Part shown: piece after piece, positions 1-11,816 of the stretch
How the letters are laid out: each line of letters opens with the position of its first letter
How positions within the stretch are numbered: position 1 is the stretch's first letter
DNA from: Thalassia testudinum
Lineage: Eukaryota > Streptophyta > Magnoliopsida > Alismatales > Hydrocharitaceae
Assembly (NCBI GenBank): GCA_037157565.1
Contig: JAZHRO010000036.1
Coordinates: 17,720,501 to 17,784,500 of the forward strand
Direction: 5' to 3'
Length of the DNA: 64,000 nucleotides
Notes under the pieces: generated by a model
Seen by the model: the letters and a program-made list of their open reading frames with translations, nothing else
Told to the model about the DNA's origin: nothing
Databases searched by the model: none
Translations under genes and position numbers: made by a program

Positions 1-1160
1 TATCATCAAGATGTGTATGATACCATCTCATATACATTATGCACATACAAATGATATAAATTGGTTTATGAATATAAATCTAAATGGTCTATGATTTTGG
101 TCTATGTATATACCAATGTTTATTTCTTAGATGACTTCTATTTTATTTGGTAATTATCTTTTTCTTTATCCTTTTTTAGAGTACTTTTAATAATGATAAT
201 TTTGATTTTTTTCTTAGGAAATGTGAAGATTAGTGACATTTATGGAAGTTGGGGATTTGAGGATTGCTTCAAGTGAAGAATTATTTTTTCATATTTTTTT
301 GTATATATCATTTTAGACAATAGTTTATGTTTGAAAAAATTTTGCATAGATAGTACTCATGAAACTTATGCACTTCAAGTTAAAGGAAATATTTGTTGAT
401 GATTAAAAGCCTTTTTCTTTGTTATTAATGCTTGATGTTTCTAAAATATGTCTTTATTTGGATTGAATGATTTGTACTTTAATTGTTTGTTTGCATGCTT
501 AGTTGATCTCATAAGAGGAGGAAGTTCCATTTATTCATGATATATAATAAAAAATTAAATATTAAATTCAGGGACATCTTAATGATGATGCACTAGGGAT
601 ATATTTTTTTTATATTCATCAAAGACTTACATTGATGGTAGCATTAACGGATATAAGCATTAATGCATGTATTATGAAGGGGGATAACTTGTTTATCTAT
701 AGTGACAGTTTTACCAACTATTTTTTCGTTGATAAAGACTTAGGCATTACATTTGCAAAGGCTTTCGTTAGCACTATAGGTCTATATCGACAGTCATAAG
801 CATCGTTGTTGGCATGATCAAAGGCTCATGGAAACACGACTGCCGCTATAGCTTCAGGTACATCACCAACAATTTTAACCATCAATACACCCTACAGTGA
901 CACCTCTTAAGAGAACAACACAAATAACCATTGGAATAACTCTTTGGACCTACAGCTATGGTAATTTGACCTATGCCAATGGTTATTGACTGTTAGTGTA
1001 GGTGCAGATTATTGTTGTGTCAAGTCCTCCAAAGGGCACCAAGGACCACTCCTTAGTGCCCTTGTTCTAATAGACTAAATCTAGATCATTTTCACATTAG
1101 TTTTTTCTACTTAATTTCAATTAGTTCTAATAGTTCTAGTATTTTGTTCTAGTTTAAGTG
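1..1160. other. AT-rich stretch without a recognisable gene; weak CACTA-like feel at 690-1010
   Basis: No open frame here looks like a known protein. Around 690-1010 there are phrases such as agtgacagttttacc, cactataggtctatatcgacag and gttagtgtaggtgcag. They resemble the degenerate subterminal repeats of plant CACTA (En/Spm) transposons, but I see no clear terminal CACTA ends, no 3-bp target duplication and no transposase. The stretch could equally be decayed internal sequence of the copia element whose 3' LTR starts at 2870. This is inference only. Confidence 0.25.
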
Positions 1161-2690
1161 TTTTGGTTTCCTTGTTAAGCATGCAACTAGTTGTGAAGCA
1201 ATTCCATGATCTCGATTTTGAACAAAAGTTGATTTGCTGTGATATCTTGCGATTTATTTCTAGTAGTAGATCTTTGCTTTCCAAATCAAAAATCACAAAA
1301 AAATATGAAAAAAAAGAAAATCGAAAAAGAAATATTCATATGGTCACACCGATCCGCATTAACAGCTTGCACAACTTTTTGAACTCGCTCAATAGTATTA
1401 ACATAACATAAAATCGTGGAAGCTGATATGCACATATTTACATTTTTATATCTCATTAACAATTGTGCTCATTATTTATGAAATAAGATAATGGGTGAGA
1501 TTTATATTCGTGAGTTGGAAATCGGATTACTTAATTAGGTTAGAGGTTAGGTTAACAAAAAATCACAATGATTGAAAAGTTAGAAATCAAGTCAAGTCAC
1601 ATTTCCACCTCCCTGAGTTTGACCGAGACTTACCAAGTTTTGTTATTTTATTTGTCGACATATTTTCATGCTATACTACGACGAAAATATTCAAAAGCAC
1701 GATTTTACGCCAAACAGTCCCCATGGACATTAATCATAAGCAGTTCATTTTTCATGTTTCCATTTTTGGAGAGCTTACCTACTCCAAAATTGAACAAGAG
1801 CGTTAGGCTCGTCATGATCCTACTCAAGTGACAGCTTCTTCCTCTTAGCCTCCTCCTTCTTAGGCTGGTCCTTCCTCTACTCCACCTCCTTACTCTCCCT
1901 ACCAGTAGTTTGATGCTTACTGCCCACTTCCTGTTAAACCCTCTCCCTCGTTCTGACGCAAAGTGGCCCTATCTTGACAGGCAGTTTACCAGACACGACA
2001 CTTTGAGAGTTCAGGATGTGACAGACGGCATCTCTCTAATGATGCATCACTAGAGAGAGATAGGATAGATGATGATTGAGCATGACACTCAGGTTTTTGT
2101 GGACCTAAGTAAGGAGGGTCAGTTTTTGGATTAGCTTGGTGAGCAGATCCACTCACTCACTATCCATGACTAGAGACCCTCCCGAGGCTAACGTTCAGCA
2201 GCAATAGCTCCTACTTCTCCGAGTACTTCAGTACCCTCCTCCTCCAGGCAGACATAGCACACTGGTCCTTTAGTGCAACTGTCCTGTGGATCTACTGACT
2301 TTTAGATCTCTCTAGTTTCGAGACGTAGATGACGCTTCTCCTCCACTGTAGGACCCAGCACCAGCATGCCTCCATTCTTTCTAGATGTCTTCGATATCGT
2401 TGTGGAATTTCCATTGGATATCGAGACCATCCTTAGTTTCTTCTAGATTTTATTACTTATTTTGGCATGTAGTACATTATATTTCATTTCTGCCTTTGGA
2501 TTGTGAACTTCATATTTATCTTGCTTTGTAGTACTTCTATGTGATATGTGAACTTGTACTATTTTCAGTTGAGATATCTTACTTATCAGAATCTAGAGAT
2601 CATGTTTCTTATCTTTCTTATTGAAAATGTGATATCTTTATCTAGCTTGCTTGTAATTCTATCAATTGAATAGCAGCATATCATGAATTG
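1161..2690 (+). other. Degenerate region upstream of a copia 3' LTR, possibly old pol or env-like sequence
   Basis: By position this should be the 3' internal part of the plus-strand Sirevirus-like element whose purine tracts and LTR follow. I cannot recognise RT, RNase H or integrase motifs. At 1830-2300 a frame interrupted by stops gives a Ser/Pro-rich stretch followed by a hydrophilic one. That pattern resembles the region Sireviruses carry between RNase H and the 3' LTR, but it is too broken to name. The short open frames at 1163-1411 and 1568-1831 show no domain and are probably chance. Confidence 0.3.
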
Positions 2691-2705
2691 CATGAAAATT
2701 TCAAT

Positions 2706-2863
2706 AAGGGGGAGCAACATTTACTTGTCAATTATATTACTTTAAACTTTTTGTTACTAACAAAGGGGGAGAAAAATTTGATCATGCATTCTCATACTCA
2801 TGCATACTATGCATTTTCATACTCATGCATTCTTAATTATAATTTTGTTTTCATCAAAAAGGG
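2706..2863 (+). promoter_or_regulatory. Multiple polypurine tracts upstream of the copia 3' LTR
   Basis: AAGGGGGAG occurs at 2706-2714 and AAAGGGGGAG at 2762-2771. A third purine run, AAAAAGGG, ends at 2863 a few bases before the LTR start TGTTAATA at 2870. Repeated AAGGGGGAG tracts before the 3' LTR are a known hallmark of the Sirevirus genus of Ty1/copia. The polypurine tract primes plus-strand DNA synthesis during reverse transcription. The arrangement fixes the element as plus-strand and the LTR as its 3' copy. Confidence 0.7.
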
Positions 2864-3109
2864 ACAGAATGTTAATACCCTTTTTTTGATATAACAAAAT
2901 TATGTTTCTATTGAGGACTAACCATTACAGGTTAAGTTAAATTATAGTATGATGCATCCTCATCAACATTTGTCAAATGTGTCATGGACAAAAAGGACTT
3001 GAAGACTATTTTATATTTATTGAATCTAGAATTATGTATGGAACCTCAATAAGATATCAAACGTAAGTTTTTGTTTTTTCGCAAAAATCATTCTCTTTTG
3101 AACTTATCA

Positions 3110-3400
3110 ATTCTACTATTGATCAACCAAAATTCATTTTTGATCAACCAAACCTTGATCGACCAACTCCTTGTTTTAACTGATCAACGACCTCTAACGG
3201 TCATATTCCCTTTTGATTAATCAAACCACTTGATTTAATCGATCAAAAATATTCCAACAGTCGAATTTCTTTTGAAATCAAAAAGTCGATCAATATACTC
3301 TTTTAATCGATCAACATTGAATTGATCAATACTTTGTTTAATTGATCAAATATAGTTTTGATTGACCAAACCTTTATTTTGGTTGATCAAAGCCGTGTTT
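3110..3400 (+). repeat. Cluster of TTGATCAA/TCGATCAA palindromic motifs in the U3 of Sire1
   Basis: By eye about a dozen copies of TTGATCAA, TCGATCAA and close variants lie in roughly 290 bases directly upstream of the TATA box at 3432. Arrays of short palindromes in U3 are known from Sirevirus LTRs and are thought to act in transcription or chromatin recognition. That role is inferred here. Confidence 0.65.
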
Positions 3401-3431
3401 CCAGAATTTCGAAACCAGGTTGAAAAACACC

Positions 3432-3439
3432 TATAAATA
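3432..3439 (+). promoter_or_regulatory. TATA box of the Sire1 LTR
   Basis: TATAAATA sits at the end of the palindrome-rich U3. The Athila1 insertion begins only 7 bases downstream, so the original transcription start and R region of this LTR were moved almost 11 kb away. Confidence 0.65.
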
Positions 3440-3445
3440 GGACCT

Positions 3446-4859
3446 TGACGTGGGTGTGGGGCGCGCTTTTAGAAGAGTCGTTATAGCTTATGCTCGCAAC
3501 GTCGGTTTTAAAATGAAGAAACGGATGTGAGTCTGAGTGTCGATCTCAGGGAGGCGTGAAAATTGGATTTTTCTTGTCACTTAATGTCACGAAAATCGTG
3601 GGGTTTTGCTTGTGAAAAGGCACGGGTGAAAAGCGAGTGAGAGAGGGAGAAAGAGAGAGAGAGAGAGTAGGGTTAGAATTTCTTCATTCACAGCATGCAA
3701 TTTGAACATAAAAGAGAGCAGGCAATTGAATAGAAAATAACTTCATTTAACATGCAACTTTAGTTCATAATTACAACACTAGATAAATGCTTGAACATAA
3801 GTAAAGGAAAGCTTAAGATAAAGAAGGAAAGAGAGAGAGAGAGAAGACGGTGAGGTAGCCACGACGATGGAGGGGGGCTCCATCGGCGGCTCGTCGTCTC
3901 TGATGATTACAAAGAGGGCTAATGGTAGATAGGAGGGGGTAGGACACTTGCAAGTGGAGTGAATGCCTCCCATGTGTGGTTGGAAGGGGTTTAAATAAGA
4001 AGAAGTGCTTTCCAAATGAAGAAGGGGTTTTAACGGCATTCGGGACGTCGCTAAAACCCTTCCCAAAATGTCGGTGAAGGACCCTACCCATCGGTTGCTT
4101 GCGGGGTGCTTTGCTTCTTCACGCATGATCCGCATGCACGCATCGTAAGCCGTCCGATCGAAGATCTGATGGCTGAGATTGCTTGTGGGGCACGTGCCTG
4201 GATCGCACCCACGCCCCCCGCATCATCGTGGGCATCGGCTTTGGATGCACGAGATTGCGCTGCGTTGCTCCATCTACGTCGTCCGCTGCTGATCGGGGAG
4301 TTCAAATTCTCGCAGCATGTCTTTGCCTCGCAATTTCTGCACAGCGCGCTTCGAACCCGTGTTGCGTGAGTGCAGGTGAGCACTTCGACCGCTACGATGT
4401 GCCCGTTGCTTTGTCGCAGCAAGGGCGGGCGCGCAGGCGACTCTCAGCCGTTTGATCGAAGATCGACTGTTGAGATTCATCCTCCGGTTGAAGGCGAGAT
4501 TGGTCGTGGCACAGATGTGTTGTGGGGGCACCATGTGGCGCACTGTGGGCCGTTGATCATCAGATCAATGGCCAGGACTTCTTGGGTCCATTGCAGGAGC
4601 TCCGGGTGTCAGATTTGGCCGATTTCAAGTCTGTTGGACTCCGTTCGTCACTCTGAATCCATCCGTGCGGTTCAATTGCTCATCTGAGGCTTGCTTTGAC
4701 AAGTAATTATACAAATGGCCATTAGTACTATTTTATAAGCAATCTTGATGTATGATGCATGCAATGCTCCCATTCTATTTATGATGTGTTATCTGTGTAT
4801 TTTGTTCTTAAGATGGACTCCATTTAATAGAATTATCACCCCATGATGCAGTGTTATCT
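3446..4859 (-). repeat. Athila1 3' LTR
   Basis: About 1,414 bp, starting TGACGTGGG on the plus strand. The far end GTGTTATCT pairs with GTGTTATCA in the other copy, so one terminal base has changed. A (GA)n run lies near 3640-3670 and another near 3828-3843. The 4100-4650 part is GC-rich and gives several overlapping open frames on both strands. The same frames are broken in the 5' copy, so I treat them as chance. Confidence 0.9.
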
Positions 4860-6209
4860 TACCCCCATGCTTACTCCTTGCATGTCCCTAACAAGGTTTA
4901 TTCTAGCCTTTATTTCTAGTCAAAATTTAAGAAGTAAGCACTTAGACACTTCATTACTTATCAATAGGAGGAAATATACTACGATCATAATCTACAAAGA
5001 CTAAGCAGCTCCCGGGTGTCTGCAAAAATATGAATCGCCTGAATCCTTACTTTAATGTATGTAAATATATATATTTTTTTCTTATTTTTAGATTTTTTTG
5101 GAATTAAGAGTGTGTTGGTAACTTTTTACGGCTACCTAACCCACCCAAAACTCGGACAAAACTCTAAGTGCTAAGCATCTTGGTGTGAAGATTGTGATAG
5201 ACTCACTCAATGGTAATTTAGACAGACTTCGGGTTTCTACGTTCATAGGTGACCGGAAGAGGAAGTGTTTTGCCTGAAGGTGTATTTGTTCGATCGGTAG
5301 CTTTCTCCCTACATTTGTTTTAATTGGGGTCAACACAAGGATTTTTCTAATGTATATCTCTTTGGCTTGCTCTACTTCCCCGCTTCTTCCTTAAGTGTTT
5401 TGGTTCTTTTTTGTGCATTTACTGAGCTGGGCTCTGGACAACCGACCAATGGGCTATTACCCACGATCACTTGCCAGCCATACTCGTGTGGTGAAGTGTA
5501 GTTTATTTTGTTTTCTTTTTTCTCCTTTTTTTTATTTGGTAGGTGACTTCCCTGATCTCAAATTTACCTAGAGGCAATGAAGAAGAAGTGGTCCCATGGC
5601 TAGGCTCTGGACAACCTGCCAATGGGCTGTTACCCACGACAACTTGCCAGCCATACCACCATAGAGAGTTCATTAGCTACCCAATTTCTGTCAGAATCTC
5701 CAAGGAGTGAGTCTGTACAAAAATGTGCGCAGATGCTTAGACTCAAAGTCTTTTTGGGTTAGAGGGTGAGTTGATAAGTCGTATACTTATCACCTTATTT
5801 AGTTAGTGGATTAGAGTAGCTTAAGGTTGCAAGGATTTGAAGCTAAATCCATATTTTAACGGACACCAGGGCTGATTAAGCCTGAAGGCCTGAAAAGTCT
5901 AAGTGTTCAAGTTCTTTCCATATTATTTCCCACTAATCACAAATTTCTAATGCCTAAGTTCCTTCCTAAATTTAAATTTTTTTTTAAAATTTTATTCTAT
6001 CTAGACTGATTAAATGAGCTCAAGATCATGCAAGTTACCACCCCCCTATGCTTAAGTTGGACAATGTCCTCATTGACAAATACATGGATGCAACAGGGGT
6101 TCGAAAAGATATTACCTGAGTGATGTAGAATACCTGATCAGTCTGAATCTTCTAGGTTGCCTCCCAGGAAGCACTGAGTTTAACGCCTCCAGCTGGGCGG
6201 TGCTTCGTG
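4860..6209 (-). other. Athila1 noncoding region between pol and 3' LTR
   Basis: The 3' polypurine tract (GCATGGGGGT on the minus strand) is at 4861-4870, against the LTR. A second conserved block at 6040-6075 reads TTGTCC then GCATAGGGGGG on the minus strand and recurs in Athila2 and at 22005-22040. Two direct repeats of about 56 bases, each starting ggctctggacaacc, lie at 5430 and 5603. In other Athila elements this region may hold an env-like ORF, but none is visible here. The small frame at 5136-5336 has no recognisable domain. Confidence 0.7.
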
Positions 6210-7613
6210 TCATCCCTCAATGAGGGTGACACTCTCCTTTGGGGGAACCTGGGCTAGGAAGTGTTTCAATCTTTGGCCATTGACCGTAAAAGTGTGCCTA
6301 GTGATTGGATCAGCGATTTCAACTGCCCCATTGGAGTGAGGCTTGACCACCCTGAATGGTCCTGTCCACTTGGACCTGAGCTTCCCTGGAAAGAGTTTTA
6401 GGCGGGCATCGAAAAGCCAGACTTGCTGGTTAGGCTCAAAGGTCTTCCTATGGATGAGTCGGTCATGGATGGCTATCATTTTCTCCTTATACAGTCGACT
6501 ATTCTTAAAGGCGTCCCGACGAATTTCTTCGAGCTCAGAGAGTTGGAGCGTCCTCTGTGCTCCAGTTAACTGGGAATCCATGTTGCACTGTTTGACAGCC
6601 CAGTAAGCCCAGTGTTCCAATTCGACAGGAAGGTGGCAGGCTTTGCCAAAGACCAGGTGATAAGGCGACATTCCTATCGGGGTCTTGAAAGAGATCTTGT
6701 ATGCCCACAGGGCATCATCCAGTCATGTGGACCAGTCTTTCCTATCAAGTCTCACAGTCTTCTGTAAAATGTTCTTGATTTGTCTATTTGAGACCTCGGT
6801 CTACCCATTTGTTTGCGGATGATACGGGGTAGCAATGCGGTGGTTAACCCCGTATTTTCTAAGTAGGGCACGGAATTGGGAGTAAATTAAATGGCTTCCA
6901 CCATCACTGATCATGGCCTTTGGTATTCCAAATCGGGAAAAGATGTTCTGCTTAACAAAGTCCATGACAGTCTTATGATCGCATCAGCTGGTGGCGACGG
7001 CTTCAATCCATTTAGAAACATAGTCTACTGAGACTAGGATGTACTCAAAGTCGTTGGATGGTGGAAAGGGGCCCATAAAATCAATACCCTGAACATCGAA
7101 GATCTCGACAATCAAAATGGGCTGGAGGAGCATCATATCTTTTCTGGTCATGGTCCCCAGTGTTTAGCAGAGCGAGAAAGTGTTGGAAAAGTTGTGTGCA
7201 TCTTTAAATAGGGAAGGCCAGTAAAATTCGGATTGCAGAACCTTCACAGTCGTTTTCTTTCCAGAGAAGTGGCCACCACAAGCTTGGTCATGACAAAAAG
7301 ATAGCACACTTTGAACTTCGTTCTCGGGGATACACCTCATGATGGTCTAGTCAGCATAGAGGCGAAACATCATGGGCTCATCCCAGAAATAGTGCTTGGC
7401 CTCAGCTAAGAACCTATCCCGTTGCTGTCTAGACCAGCTGTGCGGGGTCTGTCCTACAACCAGGTAGTTGACATAGTCAGCATACCAAGGCAGCTTCTTG
7501 TCTTGCACAGCCAAAATGTGTTCACTGGGGAAGGTGTTAGATAAAGGCAGGGAGGGTCCAATGTGGTCTGGGTGAAGTCTGGACAAGTGGTCAGCCACCA
7601 CATTCTTTGATCC
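6210..7613 (-). pseudogene. Athila1 pol: end of RNase H linker and integrase, broken
   Basis: Integrase inserts the cDNA into host DNA. From 7613 leftwards the frame reads a VADHLSRL segment, then the integrase zinc-binding region with CHDQACGGHF. In the second half of the HHCC finger the first Cys is lost (FSNTFSLC where the Athila2 copy has FCKSCINC) and a stop follows. The core keeps its first Asp in GIDFMGPF (near 7085), the second in SDGGSH (near 6910) and the Glu in TEVSN, which is preceded by a stop replacing the usual Gln. An open C-terminal piece, 6210-6671, carries the [17 protein letters not shown] segment and a GPFRVVKPH segment typical of Athila and related integrases. At least four stops interrupt the frame. 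Confidence 0.85.
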
Positions 7614-8357
7614 AGCTTTATCGCGAATTTCCAGGTCAAATTCCTACAAGAGCAGGATCCATCTGATGAGCTTGGGCTTCGCGTCCTTTTTAGCCAACAG
7701 GTGTCGGATGGATGAATGGTCAGTATAGATGGTCACGTGGGATCCCAACAGGTAAGGTCGGAACTTCTCAAGTCTGATAACTACAGTGAGCAATTCTTTT
7801 TCTGTGACCGTATAATTTCGTTGGGCCTCGTCCAACGTCTTGCTCGCATAGTAGATCACCATGAGTTTCTTGTCTTGCCTTTGTCCCAGGACAGCGCCTA
7901 TGGCAAAATCTGATGCATCACACAAAATCTCAAAGTCCTGGGACCAATCCAGGGGCTGAAGTACAGTTGTTGTGGAAACTAAGTCCCGGAGGGTGTGATA
8001 AGCCTGGATGCAATCAGAGGTCATGTGCAATATGGCGTCATTGGCCAGAAGGTCGGTTAAGGGTTTGGAAAGCTTCTTGAACATTCGGTAGAAGCCAACA
8101 TGTCCCAGGAATGAACGGATTTGTCGGATCGAGCTAGGCGGAGGAAGTTTGGAAATCAAATCAACCTTATCTCGATCCACCTCAATGCCCCTATGCGATA
8201 TGATGTGACTGAGGACGATTCCTTCTTGAACAATAAAATGGCTCTTTTCCCAACTTAGCACCAAACTAACCTCGATACATCATTTCAGGATTTTCTCCAA
8301 GTTGCTCAAACAGTGGTCGAATGAATTCCCAAATACAGAGGAATCATCCATAAAGAC
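7614..8357 (-). pseudogene. Athila1 pol: RT catalytic loop, thumb and RNase H
   Basis: The segment follows an in-frame TAG at 8358-8360. It begins with the reverse transcriptase catalytic motif VFMDDSSVF, with both Asp residues present at 8343-8348. It continues through the thumb ([17 protein letters not shown], then [20 protein letters not shown]) into RNase H, which starts with the [13 protein letters not shown] motif. RNase H keeps its TEKELLTVV Glu motif and [11 protein letters not shown]sp motif. A short frame break precedes 8264 and a stop lies near 7641. Without those stops the catalytic residues would be complete, but the reading frame is not continuous. Confidence 0.88.
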
Positions 8358-9860
8358 CTACAGGTATTCACCCACCATTTCTGAAAAAATGGCTAGCATG
8401 CAATGCCGAAAGGTAGCGGGTGCGTTGCAAAACCCGAACGACATGCGACAGAATGCAAACGTGTCATACGGGCAAGTGAATTTGTTCTTCTCTTGATCTT
8501 CAGGAGCAATTGTGACTTGGTTATATCCTGAATATCCATCCAGGAAGAAAAAATACTTTTTCCTTGCCAATCTTTCAAGGATCTGGTCAATGAATGGCAA
8601 GGGGAAATGATCCTTCTTGGTTGCTTCATTAAGCTTCCTGTAATCAATACACACCCGCCATGCAGTGGTGGTGCGAGTGGGGATGGATTCGCCATGCTCA
8701 TTGGTAACAATGGTGAGCCCAGCTTTCTTTGGAACCACTTGAGTGAGGCTCACCCAGGGGCTATCAGAGATGGGATAGATGATGTCGACGTCAAGCCACT
8801 TGATAATTTCTTTCTTAACGACTTCCCGCATGTTTGGGTTTAACCGTCTCTGCATCTGGCGGGAGGGTTGTGCCCCGTCTTCCAGGTAAATCTTATGAGT
8901 GCAATAGGCAGGGCTAATTCCTCTCAAGTCCGAAATGGTCCATCCAATGGCAGCCCGATGTTCTGAAAGGGTCACGGTCAACCTGAGTTCCTGATCCTTG
9001 GTTAGATGAGAGTTAATAATCACAAGGAAGGTTTGGTCAGGTCCCAGGAAGACATACTTGAGATTCTCTGGTAGTGTTTTTAGTTCGGGTGCGGGTGGAA
9101 CAACAGTCGAAGGGAAAGGGAAAGGTGGGAGTTGATCAACATCAATTTCCTCAAATGTTGTTGTTTGATGGTAATCAGCCTTACAGAGGTCCATGGGTAC
9201 AGATGGTGATGGGTCAGCACAGTCATTACAGGATTGGTGGTCTGAGACAGAACTAAGGGTGAGGCATTCCTCGACCAAAGGTTCCACGGGATCATGTTCC
9301 TCAACACAATCGCAATCAAAAGACTTGGTCGAACGGAAGATATCCAACTGCATTTTCTTATCTCCGAAGGCGATTTCCATACATCTTGTGTCACAATTGA
9401 TGTTTGCCTTAGCCGTAGCTAAGAAAGGTTTGCCTAAGATTATGGGTGCATTTTGTAGTTTTTCAGGGACTTCCATGTTGAGCACCAAGAAGTCGACTGG
9501 AAAATAGAAGCCCTTGACCCGCATAATCACGTCCTCGACAACCCCCTTTGGGGTCTTCACAGATCTATCAGCCAGCTGGATGGTGACAGGTGTGGGTGTC
9601 AACTCTCCGAAACCAAATTGGTGGTACAGGGTTGTTGGAATCAGATTGATAGAAGCACCTAAGTCTAGGAGCACTCTATCAAATGTCATGTCCCTGATAT
9701 TACAGGATATCAGGGGTGCTCCTGGGTCAGTTCACTTGAGCGGAAGGTTGCTTGATATTACGGAACTTGCTTGCTCGGAGAGCACAACCTTCCTAGGTGC
9801 TTGAGGTCGTGGCTGATGTTTGGGTGTACAGGCATCCTTTAAAAACTTGGCGTAAGCCGG
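8358..9860 (-). pseudogene. Athila1 pol: aspartic protease, linker and first half of RT
   Basis: A long open stretch (8358-9689, 443 codons, open a little further upstream) begins with the retroviral-type aspartic protease. The active-site motif LLDLGAS, catalytic Asp codon about 9663-9665, is intact, and the flap and end (VLNMEVPEK, then IILGKPFLATAKANI) follow. A variable acidic linker comes next, then RT from GISPAYCTHKIYLEDG through CIDYRKLNEATKKDHFPLPF and FLDGYSGYNQ to the start of the palm. The frame ends at a TAG two codons before the FMDD catalytic motif. This is the best-preserved coding piece of the element. The protease would cleave the Gag-Pol polyprotein. Confidence 0.88.
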
Positions 9861-11816
9861 GATGTGCTTAATGGCTTCGAGGAGCGTAATATTAATCTAA
9901 ACCTGCTTAAAGATCTCCAAAAGCTCCTCAGTTTCTACAACACTTTTCTTCTTCTTGATTGTCTCCAAGGCCTCAGGGTAGGGTGTCTGAATATGGATAG
10001 GATCTATTTCTGGGTCCTTGGGTTTTTCCAGTGCCTCTTCTGAGTCAGGTATTTCGGCTGGTGAAGTCTCAGGAAGAATCGACCATTTGGGATCCTGGGT
10101 TTTGGTGCCACTTCTCAAGGTTACCGCATTCGCAGAGGCATTGGGACCATGGGTTGATCCTTGAGAAGATGAGGATGAAGAAGCACCAAACCTAGGGGGT
10201 GTTTATGGGGCTGGCTGGACCATGTGAGCCTGTCAGGATTGCCCTAGAACCCTTGCGAATTGGGGCCTCTGTTAATTACGTTTCGTGGGTTTGGTTGTGG
10301 CTGGGAAGGTAGGGATCCTTGTTGTTTACAGTCCAAAAGTTGGCTTAACTGTCCCTTTACTAAGGTCATTTCCTCTTGATGTTTCTGGTTCATTTCAGCC
10401 ATCATCTTTATTAGGGTGTCCATTTGGTTCTGCGGGGGAGGGGTCGCACTATTTGGATTATATGGGAATCTAACTGGTGGTCCTTGCTGATAGGGGGCAA
10501 GTTTGGCTGCTGGTTTGGCCTGGCTAGTTTTGGAATTGAGGTGGTTTTTGGTTTGTCCAACCAAAGTTGGGGTGATTATGCTAGCCAGTGTTGTAAGTGT
10601 TGGAGAAAGGGTCATGTTTAGCATAACCTTGGACAGCTTGCACATCTTCAAGGATAGCAGATGTCGATGGGGAGGGAAGAGAGTAATCAAGGGTTGAGGG
10701 AGCAAAGGTCCCTCCCTGGAACGTGGTCAAGGGTTGTTCCAGGTTCAGTTGGCTTAAGGGCTGGACCAGGTCAACATTATGTGCTCCCTTTTCTAGGGAG
10801 AAGGTCTGTAATGGGTTCCTGGTCTGGTTCAGTAGCTCATCAATCTTTTTATCCACCAATTCCAATCGATCTAATTTTTTGGCAATGATGTCCATGTCAA
10901 CCATTCCAGAATTTGCTTGTACCTCATAAATCCCACCACGGGGTTGATTGGATCGGTTAAACTGGGTCATGGAGGCATTGTTGAGCAAATTTTTGCTCAT
11001 AGACTCAAAGAGCTCAAACGCGCTCTCCTCGTCTTTATTGAGGAAGTTCCCCTCTCATGAGGCATCAACGAAGTTCCCTAGGTTGCTGTCCAGACTGTGG
11101 TAGAAGATCTGGGCCAATTGCCACCTTGGTACTTCGTGGTGTGAGCATTTCCTCAAAAGTTCATTAAATCTTTCCCACACCTCATGGAACTGTTCCCCAC
11201 CTTGGAGTGTAAAGGTAGTAATGGCTCTTCTGAGGGCATTGGTCATTCCTATGGGGAAGAATTTCTTTAGAACTGTATGCCTCAGTTCTTAGCATGTGGT
11301 GATGGGTCTACTTAGGGTTCTAAGCCAGTGAAAAGCCTTGTCTCTCAACGAGAAGGGGAACATCTTAATCAAAACAATGTCAAGGCTAATGTTCCTAGGT
11401 TTCACAGTTCGTGCTATTCGGTCAAGATCCTCTAGGTGGTGGAAGGGGTCCTCATTTGAGCTTCTATGGAAGTGGCTCTGAATTAGACTCAAAACATTTG
11501 GTTTTAGCTCAAAATCATCTCCCCCTTCGAGGATCCTAAGGTGCGGCTCAACTCGAATAGCGGAAGGATTGTAGAAGTTGCGGAGGGGCCTAGGTTTGTC
11601 TTGGAATGGTGGTAGATCGGGTGGCAGTTGCCCTTGTGGGCCTTGGAAAGGTGGTGGTGGTTGACCTTGTGGGTTCTGCAACTGGTGTATGGCTTGCATG
11701 ATAGTGTGGATCTGTTGTTGCTGAAGCTAATGGTTTAGGTTAATCTAGGCTTGGATGATGGCCATTGTGTCTGGTGGGGGTTGGTCCTCAAGCTCATCTA
11801 CCCTAGGTTCAGCCAT
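9861..11816 (-). pseudogene. Athila1 gag, broken
   Basis: Gag forms the virus-like particle. I place the start at the ATG at 11816 (MAEPRVDELEDQPPP), followed by Pro/Gln-rich sequence. The core capsid-like region is at 11055-11699, with DPFHHLEDLDRIARTVK and KMFPFSLRDKAFHWL, the latter a motif of plant gypsy Retrotrans_gag domains. The spacer with NNASMTQFNRSNQPRGG comes next, then a Pro/Gln-rich tail down to about 9897. Stops interrupt it near 11733, 11286, 11058, 10578 and 9895, and the frame shifts between 10244 and 10705. It aligns domain by domain with the Athila2 gag at 54210-56372. I see no zinc knuckle, as usual for this lineage. Confidence 0.82.

Noticed and set aside
1..1010. CACTA DNA transposon
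   Set aside because: Some phrases resemble subterminal repeats, but no terminal inverted repeats, target duplication or transposase could be found by eye.
4084..4687. Several overlapping open frames of 87-112 codons on both strands
   Set aside because: They lie in the GC-rich part of the Athila1 3' LTR. The corresponding positions of the 5' LTR (13640-14230) carry different frames.
4860..6209. Possible env-like gene of Athila1
   Set aside because: Position would fit, but no frame longer than about 66 codons and no signal peptide or membrane segment is visible. The same applies to 48939-50684 in Athila2.
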